A program made the position numbers and the translations under genes. Of a stretch of 64,000 nt of DNA, positions 39,801 through 50,188 are shown piece after piece. Source of the DNA: Apostichopus japonicus. Taxonomy: Eukaryota; Echinodermata; Holothuroidea; Aspidochirotida; Stichopodidae. Location of the stretch: contig NC_092577.1 of the NCBI RefSeq assembly GCF_037975245.1, positions 34,774,898-34,838,897 of the forward strand, read 5' to 3'. Positions within the stretch are counted from its first letter, which is position 1. Each line of letters begins with the position of its first letter. The notes below the pieces were generated by a model. The model saw only the letters and a program-made list of their open reading frames with translations. It was not told the origin of the DNA and ran no database searches.

Positions 39801-40045
39801 GTAAACACACTTAACAGAATGAATGAAAAAAATACTATCAGATGGTATAGATTTGAACCAAGTTGAACACTAAACTTGTCAGGATATGGTGGGGGGGGGG
39901 GGGAGGGCAGGGGGTCACTTCTCTACTTTCACTATTTGTGAAACTTTTTTTTTTCCACATCTGCATGATAATGCAAAATTTCTGGAGTTTCTTGCCTTAC
40001 ATAGTTGATGTTTTTTTGCTTCACAGACATCGAGATGTCCGGTAG
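13972..40045 (+). CDS. NKAIN: NKAIN-family Na+/K+-ATPase-interacting protein, complete, 7 exons
   Basis: Exons: 13972-14061 (ATG), 28754-28891, 29678-29761, 30697-30894, 33995-34055, 36597-36690, 40027-40045 (stop TAG). All are GT/AG with matching phase, giving 227 residues. Signatures in order: [19 protein letters not shown] across the exon 1/2 junction, [17 protein letters not shown], a second hydrophobic segment ([18 protein letters not shown]), an extracellular stretch with [10 protein letters not shown] and CFLDYRYVE, a hydrophobic segment ending [12 protein letters not shown], and a cytosolic tail [10 protein letters not shown]...QLQPIYA. These match animal NKAINs, which are four-pass membrane proteins that interact with the Na+/K+-ATPase beta subunit. 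A possible N-glycosylation site, NVT, lies in the extracellular part. The N terminus is about 12 residues longer than in human NKAIN1 and the tail ends HRDVR. Exon 1 was placed by its exact phase-0 fit 14.7 kb upstream. The paralogue number cannot be assigned. Confidence 0.93.
19349..19426. repeat. Perfect 78-bp palindrome with no spacer
   Basis: The 39-base arm 19349-19387 (starting GTACAGTACATCTGTACATG) is the exact reverse complement of 19388-19426. The next outward pair (19348/19427) does not match, so the symmetry ends sharply. The transcript could form a long perfect hairpin. It lies in NKAIN intron 1 next to an (AT)n run. Confidence 0.9.
19870..19924. repeat. AT microsatellite
   Basis: An (AT)n/(ATT)n run of about 55 bp inside NKAIN intron 1. 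Confidence 0.9.
22616..22694. repeat. 79-bp hairpin with perfect 41-bp core palindrome
   Basis: The core 22635-22675 has 20-base arms (AACATACTGTACTGTAGTGA and its reverse complement) around one base. Pairing continues outward imperfectly to ATGTGGTCTGT at 22616 and ACAGACCACAT at 22694. Total length and stem resemble a small-RNA precursor, but no loop or mature-RNA evidence can be judged from sequence. Confidence 0.85.
27594..28419. mobile_element. TTAA-flanked non-autonomous DNA transposon (Kolobok/piggyBac-like)
   Basis: TTAA at 27594-27597 is followed by AGCAGCATTTTGCG. The exact reverse complement CGCAAAATGCTGCT occupies 28402-28415 and is followed by TTAA at 28416-28419. The perfect terminal inverted repeat and TTAA duplication fit Kolobok or piggyBac superfamilies. 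The interior contains two diverged direct copies, about 245 bp apart, of a CATTTTGCGTT...GGTCGC...AACAGCAAA block. No transposase frame is visible, so it is a MITE-like derivative. It lies in NKAIN intron 1 just before exon 2. Confidence 0.8.
29092..29391. mobile_element. hAT-type MITE in NKAIN intron 2
   Basis: The ends are CAGGCGTGTAGCC and, on the other strand, CAGGCGCGTAGCC, typical of hAT terminal inverted repeats. The 8-bp flanks are TTTAGCAC (29084-29091) and TTGAGCAC (29392-29399), one mismatch apart, which fits the 8-bp hAT target duplication. At 300 bp it has no transposase and is distinct in interior from the MITE family at 40606, 49454 and 50189. Confidence 0.75.
32003..32312 (-). 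mobile_element. tRNA-derived SINE with ATT tail
   Basis: Read on the minus strand, the element begins near 32310 with GGTGGTCAATTGGCTAAGGCG (A-box-like) and GGTTCGATTCC at 32254-32264 (B box). A central region follows with AAAGCGCTTTGAAACC and AAGCGCTTATATAAA, then an (ATT)n tail at about 32003-32020. A tRNA-related head, conserved middle and short tandem tail are the layout of invertebrate SINEs; the GCGCTTTATA-type middle resembles widely shared SINE core domains, though I cannot name the family. It lies in NKAIN intron 4, antisense to the gene. Confidence 0.75.
32711..33035. repeat. About 76-bp tandem repeat
   Basis: The phrase GGCCTAGTAGTATTAATTAA recurs near 32711, 32785, 32861, 32928 and 33008, with CTAGCTACTAGTCATTAGTA between copies. 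Units vary from 67 to 80 bp. It lies in NKAIN intron 4 with no coding content. Confidence 0.85.
36001..36350. repeat. Long imperfect hairpin built of direct and inverted copies
   Basis: The left arm, about 36160-36237 (AGCAAAATGTTTGATTGACA, TCGTATCTCGTCAG, GTTCACTTCAT), pairs with its reverse complement at about 36248-36345 around an 11-base loop. A further direct copy of the left arm lies at about 36020-36150, and GATTGCTCAG...CTGAGCAATC forms its own hairpin at the start. It looks like a fold-back repeat, possibly a MITE remnant, just upstream of NKAIN exon 6. Confidence 0.75.
36757..39536. repeat. Tandem array (about 400-bp unit) rich in AGGTCA, bounded by inverted GGTTCCTTGCTT
   Basis: The landmark TAGGGTTGGG/TAGAGTTGGG recurs at 38126, 38526 and 38926, exactly 400 bp apart; less regular copies start at 37171 and extend to about 39500. 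Units repeat CACCAAAGGTCAATTAATG, GGGTGACCCTTGACCTC and TTTGACCTCTGGTGACC, so AGGTCA/TGACCT hexamers occur dozens of times in direct and inverted arrangements. The block is bracketed by GGTTCCTTGCTT (36757-36768) and its exact reverse complement AAGCAAGGAACC (39525-39536). A GT microsatellite lies at the left edge. It fills most of the last NKAIN intron. No coding frame is convincing. Confidence 0.85.
36800..36835. repeat. GT microsatellite
   Basis: An (GT)n run of about 35 bp at the left edge of the AGGTCA-rich array in the last NKAIN intron. Confidence 0.95.
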
Positions 40046-40299
40046 CAGCAGTCAACTGTAACTGGGCAGCTTGATTTTGGATCACGTTGTCTGTGTTTTT
40101 AAAGGACGGTCATTTAATGTTGGTATTAGCGCCATAAAAAGCTTAGAAGTTATCGGACCGCAACTCTAGATACTGAATCTGTTAGCTGGACACCTTCAGC
40201 GAGTGGCAAGACTTTAAGTGTCATTTGTTTGTGAATTGGACTGTTGACATTTGTTAAACATCTCAATGCAATCATAGGGTATATCAGAAGCATATTTCT

Positions 40300-41085
40300 G
40301 TTCTGGATGTTTCAGCTATGTAACGATGATTACATCAGGATGTAAATCGTCAATAGTACAGGGAGCTATCCTGCTGGGTAGGTTGAGCTGCATCAATATG
40401 ATTACACCATAGCATAATCATCCCAGGATCTCAGGAGCTGGTATTTCATCTGCATGATTACACCACAATGTAATCGTAAAGCACATCAGAAACTGCTAGC
40501 TGTTCAGGATGATTCAGCAACATTAGTATGATTACATGATAGTGTAATCATCAAAGCCTAAGGTCCAGTTATTACACCATAATGTAATCGTGAAGCACAT
40601 CAGAACAAGGGCATAGGAACTGGGGGGGCACCAGCCCCCCCAGTAAAAAAAAATGGAGGGGCGGAAGTATCATTCCGCCCCCCGCTTCGCAAGTCAGAAA
40701 ACCCCTTTTTCATTTCCAAATGAGAAAAAAATCTCATTTGGAGCACCAAATTGCATCTAAGGCCAGGTGAAAATGCAAAATTATATACAAAATGGAGTGG
40801 TGGGTTAAAGTGTGCTATATTGCACCAAATTGCATCTGAGGCCACCTGGAAATGCAAAAAAGGGGAGGGGGACACCCCCTCCCCTTAGACCCCTCCCCCA
40901 GGCCGGCCATCAGTCTTCAGCCCCCCCCCCCCCACTCAAAAGTACCTTCCTACGCCACTGCATCAGAAACTGCTAGCTCTTCAGGATGATTCAGCAACAT
41001 TAGTATGATTACATGATAGTGTAATCATCAAAGCATATAAGGTTCTATTACATGTAAATAATGATTATACCTCAACGTAATCATC
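40300..41085. repeat. Imperfect tandem repeat around GATTACA...TGTAATC palindromes
   Basis: Copies of GATTACACCATAATGTAATC-like palindromes alternate with CACATCAGAAACTGCTAGCT and TTCAGGATGATTCAGCAACA. The array lies just downstream of the NKAIN stop codon and may be in its 3' UTR. One unit is split by the MITE at 40606-40960, while the unit near 40485 is intact. Confidence 0.8.
40606..40960 (+). mobile_element. hAT-type MITE copy 1, with perfect 8-bp target duplication
   Basis: Ends CAAGGGCATAGGAA and TTCCTACGCCACTG form a terminal inverted repeat. The flanks are CATCAGAA at 40598-40605 and again at 40961-40968. An uninterrupted copy of the target (CACATCAGAAACTGCTAGCT near 40485) survives in the neighbouring tandem unit, proving insertion. 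The interior is G/C-rich at the ends and contains a short inverted repeat CAAATGAGA...TCTCATTTG. At 355 bp it has no open frame of note. Confidence 0.9.
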
Positions 41086-43705
41086 ATATGAATCAGTGGC
41101 TTGTTTATCTATTCTTTATAAGGTCGTTTGCATAAAGGGCTTATGTCTATAGAAGGTCAAATTGGTTACCATTTAGGCATATGGAAAATGTTCCAAATTG
41201 TATATCCATGCTCTTAGAACAACAATGCTAAAGGTTTTAAGAAAATGCTACATCTCAAGAGACAGTCTGCAAACTAACATTTTAATTTGTGTAAATGGGA
41301 ATTAAACAGCCATGTTTGGAAATATACTCACCTTATTTAAATTCCATAAAACAAAATAAGGGTTGACCAAAAGTTCATCGTCATCGAATCAGGTTGTTGG
41401 CATAAAGCCTCTTGTCAGGCAGAGGTGAAAGTAAAAAGGCCCATCAAATTATACATGTTTACAGTAGGCTTGACAATGCATTTGCCCAGCAGTAACCTTG
41501 TGTCTTTATACAACATTTATCAGTCTACATGTCACACATGTGGTTTGGAGAGTGAAACGATAGTCAGTAGAATCCTAGGTGAGAACATTTGCAGCCGTTT
41601 CCATCTCATAGGGTTAGTCTCAATTATCAGCTTGGAGCAGTGTTGATATGTACTTAAGAGCAGTAAAGACCAGCTCATATGTAAACCTTTAAGTCAAAAG
41701 TTTTCATTTTTTGATTGGTTAGAGGCTTATAACAATTGTCAATTCCAACCATTGAACATAACATTTTTGAAATGCTGAACAAGGTTGGTCTGTAGGTATT
41801 AAATGCAGATTTGTTGTATTGTATATCTGAATTAATAGCCAACACAGTCTTGCGGCAAATCAATATAAATTGATAATTTGCGATGTCAGATATTTCATAA
41901 TTACCAGCGACAAGTCAATTTGCAAGTTACAGTCATGTGACCAATCAGTAGATACTATACTAGCTGTGTGTATCACAATATGGTACAGGGTTCCTTTATA
42001 GTCACCGCAAACCTGGAAAAGCCATGGCAATTTGAACACAAAAGTCCAGGAAATGTCGTGGAAACGAGTGATAAATGTCAAGGGTTCTTAGAAATGAAAC
42101 CATTCTCTTTTGTTCCTTCTGAAAATTCTTCCAGAAGTCAATTAAGTGTAGACATGTTCTATGAACAATGTCACAAAATTCCTTCAATGTTTTTCAAAAT
42201 GAAAAAGTCAAGGAAAATAATTTAACTTGATGGTGGGTACCATTTACAGTATTCCAGTACTAGATAATCAGTCAGTACTCTGGCATTGCTGAGCATTAGG
42301 TATTAGGCTCAGGTTAGTTTAGTCTAGTTTAGTAACAGGTTAAAGGTTATGTATCGACTCAAAAGTCAGTAGCTGCATGGCCTGCATCCAAGCTGCATTT
42401 AACATAATCATTTATACTCCCAGATTTTGTTTGATATATTTTCTTCAGCTTTGCTGCAGCGGTCTTTCGTAGATGTTGGAACTTTTTTTGTGTTTGACTT
42501 GGTGCCTTATTACGGACACTTTGCAAACAGGTTGAAAACAGAAATGTCTAGGCATGGGTACCTCCGGTCTGTTGGGGATGAAGAAGGGTCAAAATTTGGG
42601 TTAGCATGTTTCAAGAGACTGAAATAATTCCAGCGACTTACTATGGGAAAACAAAAGAATGTCAGGCTAATTACAATAGTTATGGACTGGAATAACCATT
42701 TCGCAGTATCGACACAAAACACTGCATAGTCCATACTTAATTAGATCCACTGGAAAAAACCATGGTTAGAATGAAAACTCCAGATCGAGCCATGCAGGTC
42801 TCCTGCAGGTTAATTAGAATTTTTTTTAATAAAACAGACAATAGAAGTTTGGTAAATGGAAAGTGAAGAGGAAGACAAGCAACACACGTATTTTGAAAGC
42901 ATTTTATTAGTAAATACTGGAAACTACTTAGTAAATATAATGGGAGGTTGCTCCAGACCTGGCAAACCCACCCTGCCGGGATGTACCCTGACGCTAAGAA
43001 CAAAGAAAAATTATGTGACTGGGCTGTTCCCCAGTAGAGGACTATTCTTCTGAAATTTTTAGTTGTAGAGAAATTGTAATTTTCAAGCATTTTGTATTCA
43101 TAAATATTTAATATTAATTGTGAAGTGTTGACTGCTTGTAATCCAGCTAACAACAAAGAGAGAAAGGAGAAGAAACTACTGAAATTTATGTAGTAGGTCT
43201 AAACACATGTAGTAATCTCTAATGTAAAGCACTTTGTATTCATGAATATTCATGTTTGCTCTATCCTGCCACATATCATCCAAAGAACTGCATCTGTATT
43301 CAATCTCAAACTCAAATGTGCAAAAGTAAAAGTACTGAAAGATTAAGAAATATGTACAATTTTAACTTTTTGATAAAATAAGAAAACAGAAACAAACCTC
43401 TGTATTTATAGAAATTTCATCTTTAAGCTTTATGGCTTAAAAATTTATTACTATATTCGTAATTGGTTTGCAATGTGATCGTAGCAACTCAATGAGAGAA
43501 GAATAATAACTAGGAGTGACGAGAGTGGGGCGGGAGGTGGGGTTTGGTCAAGATCACTATAGGTCATCAGTTTTGTACCTAAATATGCTAGACAGTGAAA
43601 TACTGGTCACCCCTGTACAGATTGACCAACAGGCATTTTACTGCCATCCTTATAGAGTATTTTTTTGCCCTCTCAGGAGACATTTTGTCTAATTAAATGC
43701 AACTC

Positions 43706-44341
43706 GATTGTGAAAACTTACTTTTTAGGTGCAGTAAATATTTGAAATGCTATATTTGGGGCAGTAGCGGTGATTGCTGAAATTAAGATAGTGTGTTAAC
43801 AAGTTTTGTTACTGTATGGTCAAAATGTAAAAAGTGACTTGAATCAAGTTGGGAAGTATTTTGAGAGAACCAGAGAAATAATCATTTTCTAAACAGTCTT
43901 TGCTCTCTCAGAGGTCAAACCTTGTGGACTTTATTTGTTATTGACTTTAATTAGAGAGTTTAATCCGTTCAAAATTTGTATCGCATACTTCATTTTTAAT
44001 ATATAAAAATGTTTTACTTCATGATTGTGAAAACTTACTTTTTAGGTGCAGTAAATATTTGAAATGCTATATTTGGGGCAGTAGCGGTGATTGCTGAAAT
44101 AAAGATAGTGTGTTAACAAGTTTTGTTACTGTATGGTCAAAATGTAAAAAGTGACTTGAATCAAGTTGGGAAGTATTTTGAGATAAGCAGAGAAATAATC
44201 AATTTATAAGCAGTCTTTGCTCTCTCAAAGGTCAAACCCTTGAGGACTTTATTGTAATTGACTTTAATTAGAGAGTTTAATCCGTTCAAACTTTGTATCG
44301 CATACTTCATTTTTTAATATATAAAAATGTTTTACTTCATG
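43706..44341. repeat. 317-bp direct tandem duplication
   Basis: The segment beginning GATTGTGAAAACTTACTTTT at 43706 recurs at 44023, with high identity to the shared ending GTTTTACTTCAT near 44022 and 44341. Few substitutions separate the two copies, so the duplication is fairly recent. No gene is contained. Confidence 0.9.
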
Positions 44342-46093
44342 TGTGATGTTTATGTCATGAATGAACCTGAAATTTTGTTACCCTTCAATTTTGCCAGTAG
44401 TCAGTAGGGGTATATTTGATTTTATATTGCTGCATTTAGTCCACCACATGAGAAGGTTTAATATAAAAGGGTTCTACCTCTGTATTTTAATATGAAGAAA
44501 AGAAAACCCCACTAAAAATGGAAGAAGAAAGGAAATATTAAAATTCATCCTTTTTTTTACAAGGATAATGAAGAGTCTAGAGTCACATGTATAAATCTTG
44601 TAAGGAATATCAGTTGGGAATGTGCTAATGATGAGTTTTCCTCACTGAAGCCAATTCGACTTATTACCTAGCTTAATTAAGATCAATATTGGCATACACA
44701 CTAACTGACTATAAAAATGTCTAAAAGAACCTGGAAACATTTTTGATCATATTGAAACTTTGTACAAATATTTGGTATTTAGTTTAATAAGCTTGCTACG
44801 AACAAGCTCCTGGAAGTAAAAAGTTGCTTGTAAAGTAGTTTGGTGTTCATATTGAAGTCAAGTACAAACACAGAAAAGTGAAATTATTGACTCAGTACTG
44901 ACCGATAACAGGCAGGATGATGGCCCCATTCCACCCCCACCCCCCTCTTACCTTCCCAATTCTGACATCTTTCTTTGCACTAAAACTTAGCTAAATACAT
45001 ATAAATTCTTAAATCATAACAAGGTATAGAGTGGACAGGTTTTCTACAAACGTCTGTATGCATCCTTGTATTTTACTGATGTTTTCTCATGTGTAGTTTT
45101 GCCAGTGGTACTTTTGGTACCTGCCTGATACTTGCCTTCCAGGCCTCGCAATTAAAAAAAAAAATGGATTTGCCAGGGCTAGGTGAAACTGTACAGATCT
45201 GTTCAAACTGTGAGAGGTGAAGGAGGGTCCAGAATGTTTGCTTGTAAGAAGCTTTCTAATGTATCTAGTTCAACTGTGGATTAATCTGTCAACAAAATGT
45301 ACTTTTGTAGTTTCTGTAAGGATTGTCAAGTATGAAGTATTGTAAATAATACCCTCGGGTACAGGCAAATAGAAAAGATAATCTATTTTTCATAGCTTTT
45401 GATACAGCTCTGAATGAAGGTTTCATTAACTTTTCTTCCAACCTTCTTAATCCCATTACCTCCTTCCCCCCTCCCCCCTCCTCCATCCACCCTGGCTGAG
45501 TATATTTGAAGCACAGAATGTTCTTGTCCTATTTTGAGAAAGCTTCAAGACTCATTCTGCTGACTGGAGGGGGGGATCTAGCTCCAACTTGTGAGGGTAG
45601 ATTATCCTCTGCTGAAGTAAAACAAAAAGAAGAATATTTCAGAAAAGGGGAAGTGTCTCTTGCGGTTGCGATTTGTTTTCTTTTTCTGCTTTTTATTTTT
45701 CTTTCTTACCCTCCCACCCCCCCCCCACCCCCTCACCCCTCTTTCAACAGATTTTTTTATACAGAAAAGAAGTGATAAAATGGGATTACCTTTTTACAAC
45801 ACATTTAAGATTTGCCACTAATCCTGAGTTAAAATAAAATAGTATCAAAATTGATGACAACTGAGTTATATTTTATGATAATTGAGTTTCATATTATGCA
45901 TGGCTATATGTTGTAGATAAAGATGCTTTCAATATCATCAATTTTAAAGGTTATTTTGTAAATATCGAAAACCTATTTTGTGTATTTTTTGTTTGTTTTG
46001 GTTCATTCATTGTACACTCATTGGCCTTTGTATTCTTGCACATTTATGAACTATAGTGCAATTATGTTGAAATACGGAATAAAATTTGAAACA

Positions 46094-47250
46094 AAGTTGT
46101 ATATGTTGTACCCCTGCTCTAATGTCATTCTATTACCCTTAAGTACAACTCGTGGGTGGGGAGGCCACAGCAGTGCTGATGGAAGAACATGGCCTATGTC
46201 ACTCACATTTCCCTTCCACCAAAAGGTACATATTCCCTACTATCATTCTATCAACCCCAAGGATACCCACATTACAACCCCTATTTAAGGTCCCCTTCAA
46301 ATTTCATTGTTCTTAAACTCTGCTGGTTAAACAGACAACAACATTGGTATAGTTGTACCTATGTTGTCATGACCCTTTTCACCAGCTCCCCAAAACAAAA
46401 GTTGTATATTGTACCCCTGCTCTAATGTCATTCTATTACCCTTAAGTACAACTCGTGGGTGGGTAGACTGCAGCAGTGCTGATGGAAGAACATGGCCTAT
46501 GTCACTCACATTTCCCTTCCACCAAAAGGTACATATTCCCTACTATCATTCTATCAACACCAAGGATACCCACATTACAACCCCTATTTAAGATCCCCTT
46601 CAAATTTCATTGTTCTTAAACTCTGCTGGTTAAACAGACAACAACATTGGTATAATTGTACCTATGTTGTCATAACCCTTTTCACCAGCTCCCCCCCCCC
46701 CCCCCTCTCTAGTAATTAACCATGTTAACAAAAAGTTGTGCAAATATTATCTGTAAGAATGAGGGCAGCATAATTTGTACAACCTCAGAGCCGTATACAC
46801 GGCTCTGTACAACCTGATTGAAACGTACACATTAGAGCCAAAAATGTCACACCAGCATCTTTCCACCTTTTCCTCAGAAGAAACTGGAGACCTTCCATAC
46901 ACCAGCTTTCCAAACAACCTGGTTCTACGACTTGATATGCCCTATAATCCAATGTGTGCTACCACCTTAATTATGAATTACTTCAAAATTTGGACTTTAT
47001 TTAAATGACCCCATCAGCTTATGAATAGTAAGTATATATTCCCTACTATCATTCTATCAACCCCAAGGATACCCACATTACAACCCCTTTTTAAGATCCC
47101 CTTCAAATTTCATTGTTCTTAAACTCTGCTGGTTAAACAGACAACAACATTGGTATAGTTGTACCTGTTCCAATGTGTGCTACCACCTTAATTATGAATT
47201 ACTTCAAAATTTGGACTTTATTAAAATGACCTCATCAGCTTATGAATAGT
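46094..47250. repeat. About 304-bp tandem duplication plus scattered partial copies
   Basis: The unit starting AAGTTGTATAT at 46094 repeats at 46398 (CCCCTGCTCTAATGTCATTC, TACAACTCGTGGGTGGG, CATGGCCTATGTCACTCAC). Part of it (CCTACTATCATTCTATCAAC to GGTATAGTTGTACC) recurs at about 47038-47166. The neighbouring GTGTGCTACCACCTTAATTA segment near 46957 recurs near 47174. Open frames within are repeat products of uncertain meaning. Confidence 0.85.
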
Positions 47251-47498
47251 AAGTATTTTGGACACAGCCATGTGATACAAACACAATCCCACAAATATTC
47301 ACCGTTACAATACAATCAGCCCAATAATACATTATCTAATTTTGCCTACCTACCTTAACTTAAAGTCCATTTCCACTCAGGACATTATTTATTGCTATTT
47401 TGGCACAGTAGTGAAATGGCACTGCAAGAGGACCACGTGGCCTACCCAAAAATGAAAAAGACAAGACAAAAGCATGTTTAAGGAGGAAAGAACAGCCG

Positions 47499-47508
47499 AT
47501 CTTTCTGG
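47499..47508 (-). promoter_or_regulatory. Histone downstream element-like motif
   Basis: On the minus strand the sequence CCAGAAAGAT lies 10 bases past the stem-loop. It matches the purine-rich histone downstream element that pairs with U7 snRNA during 3'-end cleavage of replication-type histone mRNAs; the sea urchin form contains CAAGAAAGA. Confidence 0.75.
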
Positions 47509-47518
47509 AAGATGTGGT

Positions 47519-47534
47519 GGCCCTGAAAAGAGCC
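47519..47534 (-). terminator. Histone mRNA 3' stem-loop
   Basis: On the minus strand GGCTCTTTTCAGGGCC fits the conserved 16-base histone stem-loop: six-base stem with one G-U-type pair position, and a four-base TTTC loop. It lies 51 bases after the H1 stop codon. This element binds SLBP and replaces polyadenylation, so the H1 gene is expected to be S-phase regulated. Confidence 0.92.
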
Positions 47535-47585
47535 GTTGAAATTTGAAACTGCAGCCATCGCACAGGTATAAGCTGTTGAGACCAT

Positions 47586-48134
47586 CTATTTCTTTGCCTT
47601 CTTTGTTGCCTTCTTGGCAGGAGACTTCTTCGCCGTCTTCTTGACTGGTTTCTTGACTGCTTTCTTTGGCTTGACAGTCTTCTTTGGCTTGGAACTGGAA
47701 GCAGCCTTCTTCTTGGTTTTCTTGGCAGCAGTCTTCTTAACTGCAGGCTTCTTTTTGGCAGCAGACTTCTTTGCCTTGGCTGCAGCTTTCTTTGCCTTGT
47801 TCTTCTCTTGAGCTGCCTTCTTCTTGGCTTGATCTTTGACCTTCTTTTCCTTCTCCTTTTGTGCTTGCTTCGCCTTGGCGGTGTCAAGCCTGAAGGTGCC
47901 ACTCGCGCCGGTACCCTTGACCTGTTTGAGTACGCCAGTCTCGACGCCTCGCTTCAAAGCCTTGTTTACGATGACATTGCTCTTCACGATGCCTTTCGCA
48001 GCCATTTGTTTCTTGATGGCGGTTCCTGATGATCCTTTAGGATCATTCAGGTCGGCGATGGCCTTTTTGATCAGGTCCAGAGTGGTAGGACCAGCAGGCT
48101 TCGACGGCTTGGCTTTTTTCTGTTGAACAGACAT
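47586..48134 (-). CDS. Linker histone H1 (intronless, replication-type)
   Basis: The 182-residue single-exon frame starts MSVQQKKAKPSK. It has a winged-helix globular domain at about 15-85 (TLDLIKKAIADL, KGSSGTAIKKQM, NKALKRGVETGVLKQVKG, TGASGTFRL) and then a Lys/Ala/Pro tail with KKP, AKK and SPAKKA repeats to the end. The short N-terminal tail, single globular domain and basic C-terminal tail are the standard H1 layout. It binds linker DNA at the nucleosome dyad and compacts chromatin. The downstream stem-loop and purine element mark it as a cell-cycle histone mRNA. No core histone gene is nearby, so this is a solitary H1 within the window. The other long minus frame across it is a shadow. 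Confidence 0.96.
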   Translation of the reverse strand: MSVQQKKAKPSKPAGPTTLDLIKKAIADLNDPKGSSGTAIKKQMAAKGIVKSNVIVNKALKRGVETGVLKQVKGTGASGTFRLDTAKAKQAQKEKEKKVKDQAKKKAAQEKNKAKKAAAKAKKSAAKKKPAVKKTAAKKTKKKAASSSKPKKTVKPKKAVKKPVKKTAKKSPAKKATKKAKK

Positions 48135-48190
48135 TGTAAATGTATACAGTAATTAAGTGCGGTGATCAACGAGTAACTTGTAAAGTGAGT

Positions 48191-48303
48191 GAGTATACTT
48201 TTTCGCGACCGATTTTGTTTATATTCACATGTACGGACGTGACAGAGAATACCCAGACATATCGCCGCTGATTGGTTATTAAGCTACAAATAGGTTTGTG
48301 TGG
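48191..48303 (-). promoter_or_regulatory. Probable H1 promoter
   Basis: Upstream of the H1 ATG on the minus strand: a CCAAT box in TAACCAATC (48271-48275 on the + strand as ATTGG), an ACACAAA motif (48295-48301) resembling the upstream H1-specific AC box, and TATA-like AATATAAAC (about 48217-48225) or GTATAC (48193-48198). The order AC box, CCAAT, TATA matches known H1 promoters; which TATA-like site is used is unclear. Confidence 0.55.
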
Positions 48304-49453
48304 CAAATTGTGCTGAACACTCTGTGTAAATATCGTTTTAGTCTTTTAAAAATATTCACGATTTTTCTCTTACTTACGAAATGACCAAGGAAAAGGCACC
48401 TTCATGAATTGTTAGCAACAAATTGAAATTTAGGTATCATCGTTTACTAATGTGCGAATATATAAAACTACCATGGAATTTTCTCGAGAAATCATAACTT
48501 GACTAAAACAAAATGAAAACTCCAAAAAAATATGTTATTTTTTCTGCATTTAGGAAATTAATCAGTATATATTCTTTTGCAAATAGATGCAGAAATTCAT
48601 GATTTAGATTGCTGATTGAATTGTAGTCGTCTATATGCTTTACAGGCTAAATAATTGTTACCATCGTGATGTAAGTTTAAAACGGTTTTCATGCGCATTG
48701 CCAACCTGTGGTAGAGCAGTCATGTTGATGTATCATTCTCTCTTTTGTTATAATAACTAATATACATAATTTTCTCGATAAATATGCAATCAAATAGGAA
48801 CGTTGTAGTGGGAACCCTTAGTTGATAAAGTTATATTCACGGAAACCCGTTATTTTCTTAAAACTAATCAATGGTTGTACAATAGGATTAAGGAAGCATC
48901 AATTACATTGTGCTTATCATACTATGGGCGTGAACCATCATATTATCAACGCCGACAGCTTCGTTTCATTCTCTCTGCCTTTAAAATCATATTGCTTATA
49001 CTCCTGGGTAGTTTTCTGGTATATTTTGTGTTTCTTAGTTCTTGTATACCTTTACATTGTTAAAGTTTACTTATCCATGCTTACTGTAGTGAAAATATGT
49101 AGGATTTATGCAGCACTATATGTAGGACATGTTATTGCGCAGATAAAAAAAATGAAACGTCACACACACTCGATCAGGGCATTTTGGCCTATATGTCTAC
49201 AAGCGATCTAATTGTTGAAGGACATTAATAGTTGCCGTTCAATTTCATCTATCTGCAAGAGCACGAAAATTTCACCAGTTCTTTAATACAGTATTCCCAG
49301 CCACTATACCTGCTATGCACCTATATACACCAAATTGAACGTTATCTGAAGACTGAAATAGAATGCGGTGTATGTGCATCATATTTTGGTCACAGGCCAG
49401 TTTGACGTAAGCGCAGTATTCCAGCGTTGCTCAGATCAGGTTTCCTTTGTGGG

Positions 49454-49824
49454 CAAGGGCGTAGGAACCGGGGGCTGGGGGGACGCCAGCCCCCACCCCA
49501 GTGAAAATATGGGGGGCGGAAGTATCATTCCACCCCCCGGCTCCGCAAGTCAAAAAACCCCATTTTCATTTCCAAATGAGAAAAAAATCTCATTTAGAGC
49601 AGCACCAAATTGCATCTAAGGCCAGGTGAAAATGCAAAATTATTTACAAAATGGAGTGGGTGTTGAAGTGTGCTATATTGCACCAAATTAATCTAAGGAC
49701 ACCTGGAAATGCAACAAAAAATCCAATGGGAATGGGGGACACCCCCTCCCCTAGCTTATACCCCTCCCCCAGGCCGGCCATCAGTCTTCAGCCCCCCACT
49801 CAAAAGTACCTTCCTACGCCATAG
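49454..49824 (+). mobile_element. hAT-type MITE copy 2
   Basis: Same family as the element at 40606: ends CAAGGGCGTAGGAA and TTCCTACGCCATAG, interior CCAAATGAGAAAAAAATCTC and AGGCCGGCCATCAGTCTTCA. The 8-bp flanks TTTGTGGG (49446-49453) and TTTGGGGG (49825-49832) differ at one base, consistent with an aged target duplication. 371 bp. Confidence 0.88.
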
Positions 49825-50188
49825 TTTGGGGGCTATAGTCTATGGCAAATCGCCCATCTACCCTTCCATACATTGATGACGTGAATGATATCCCGCCCCC
49901 CCCCCCCCTCCGGCCAGCACTCTCTCTCTTCCAACTCTGCGAATTCTTGTCACGGTAATACCAACTTACCAAGTAAAAATTTCGGACCATTGTGTCCATA
50001 CTTCCCATCTCCATGATCACGCGCACGGGTACTGATTTTGGTACAATATCAGGACAGTTATAACAGGCATCGGTGGTAAACGAAACATGCGAGGAGAGCT
50101 GGAAATTTTCCAGGGCATAAGCACAATGGCCGACCGAGGCAGGTGCTTGTAGCACACCCTGGCCAGATAAAATGGCAAAGGTTTAGAG

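Larger units (their letters stand above)
41086..47498. other. Intergenic region with duplications
   Basis: No convincing gene lies here. Short open frames lack recognisable domains and codon structure. It contains the 317-bp duplication at 43706-44341, the roughly 304-bp duplications at 46094-47250, and scattered C-rich tracts (44930, 45480, 45715). Confidence 0.6.

Noticed and set aside
47360-47902. 180-residue Arg-rich reverse frame overlapping H1
   Set aside because: Shadow frame of the H1 tail; the true H1 frame has the globular domain, the start and the correct distance to the stem-loop.
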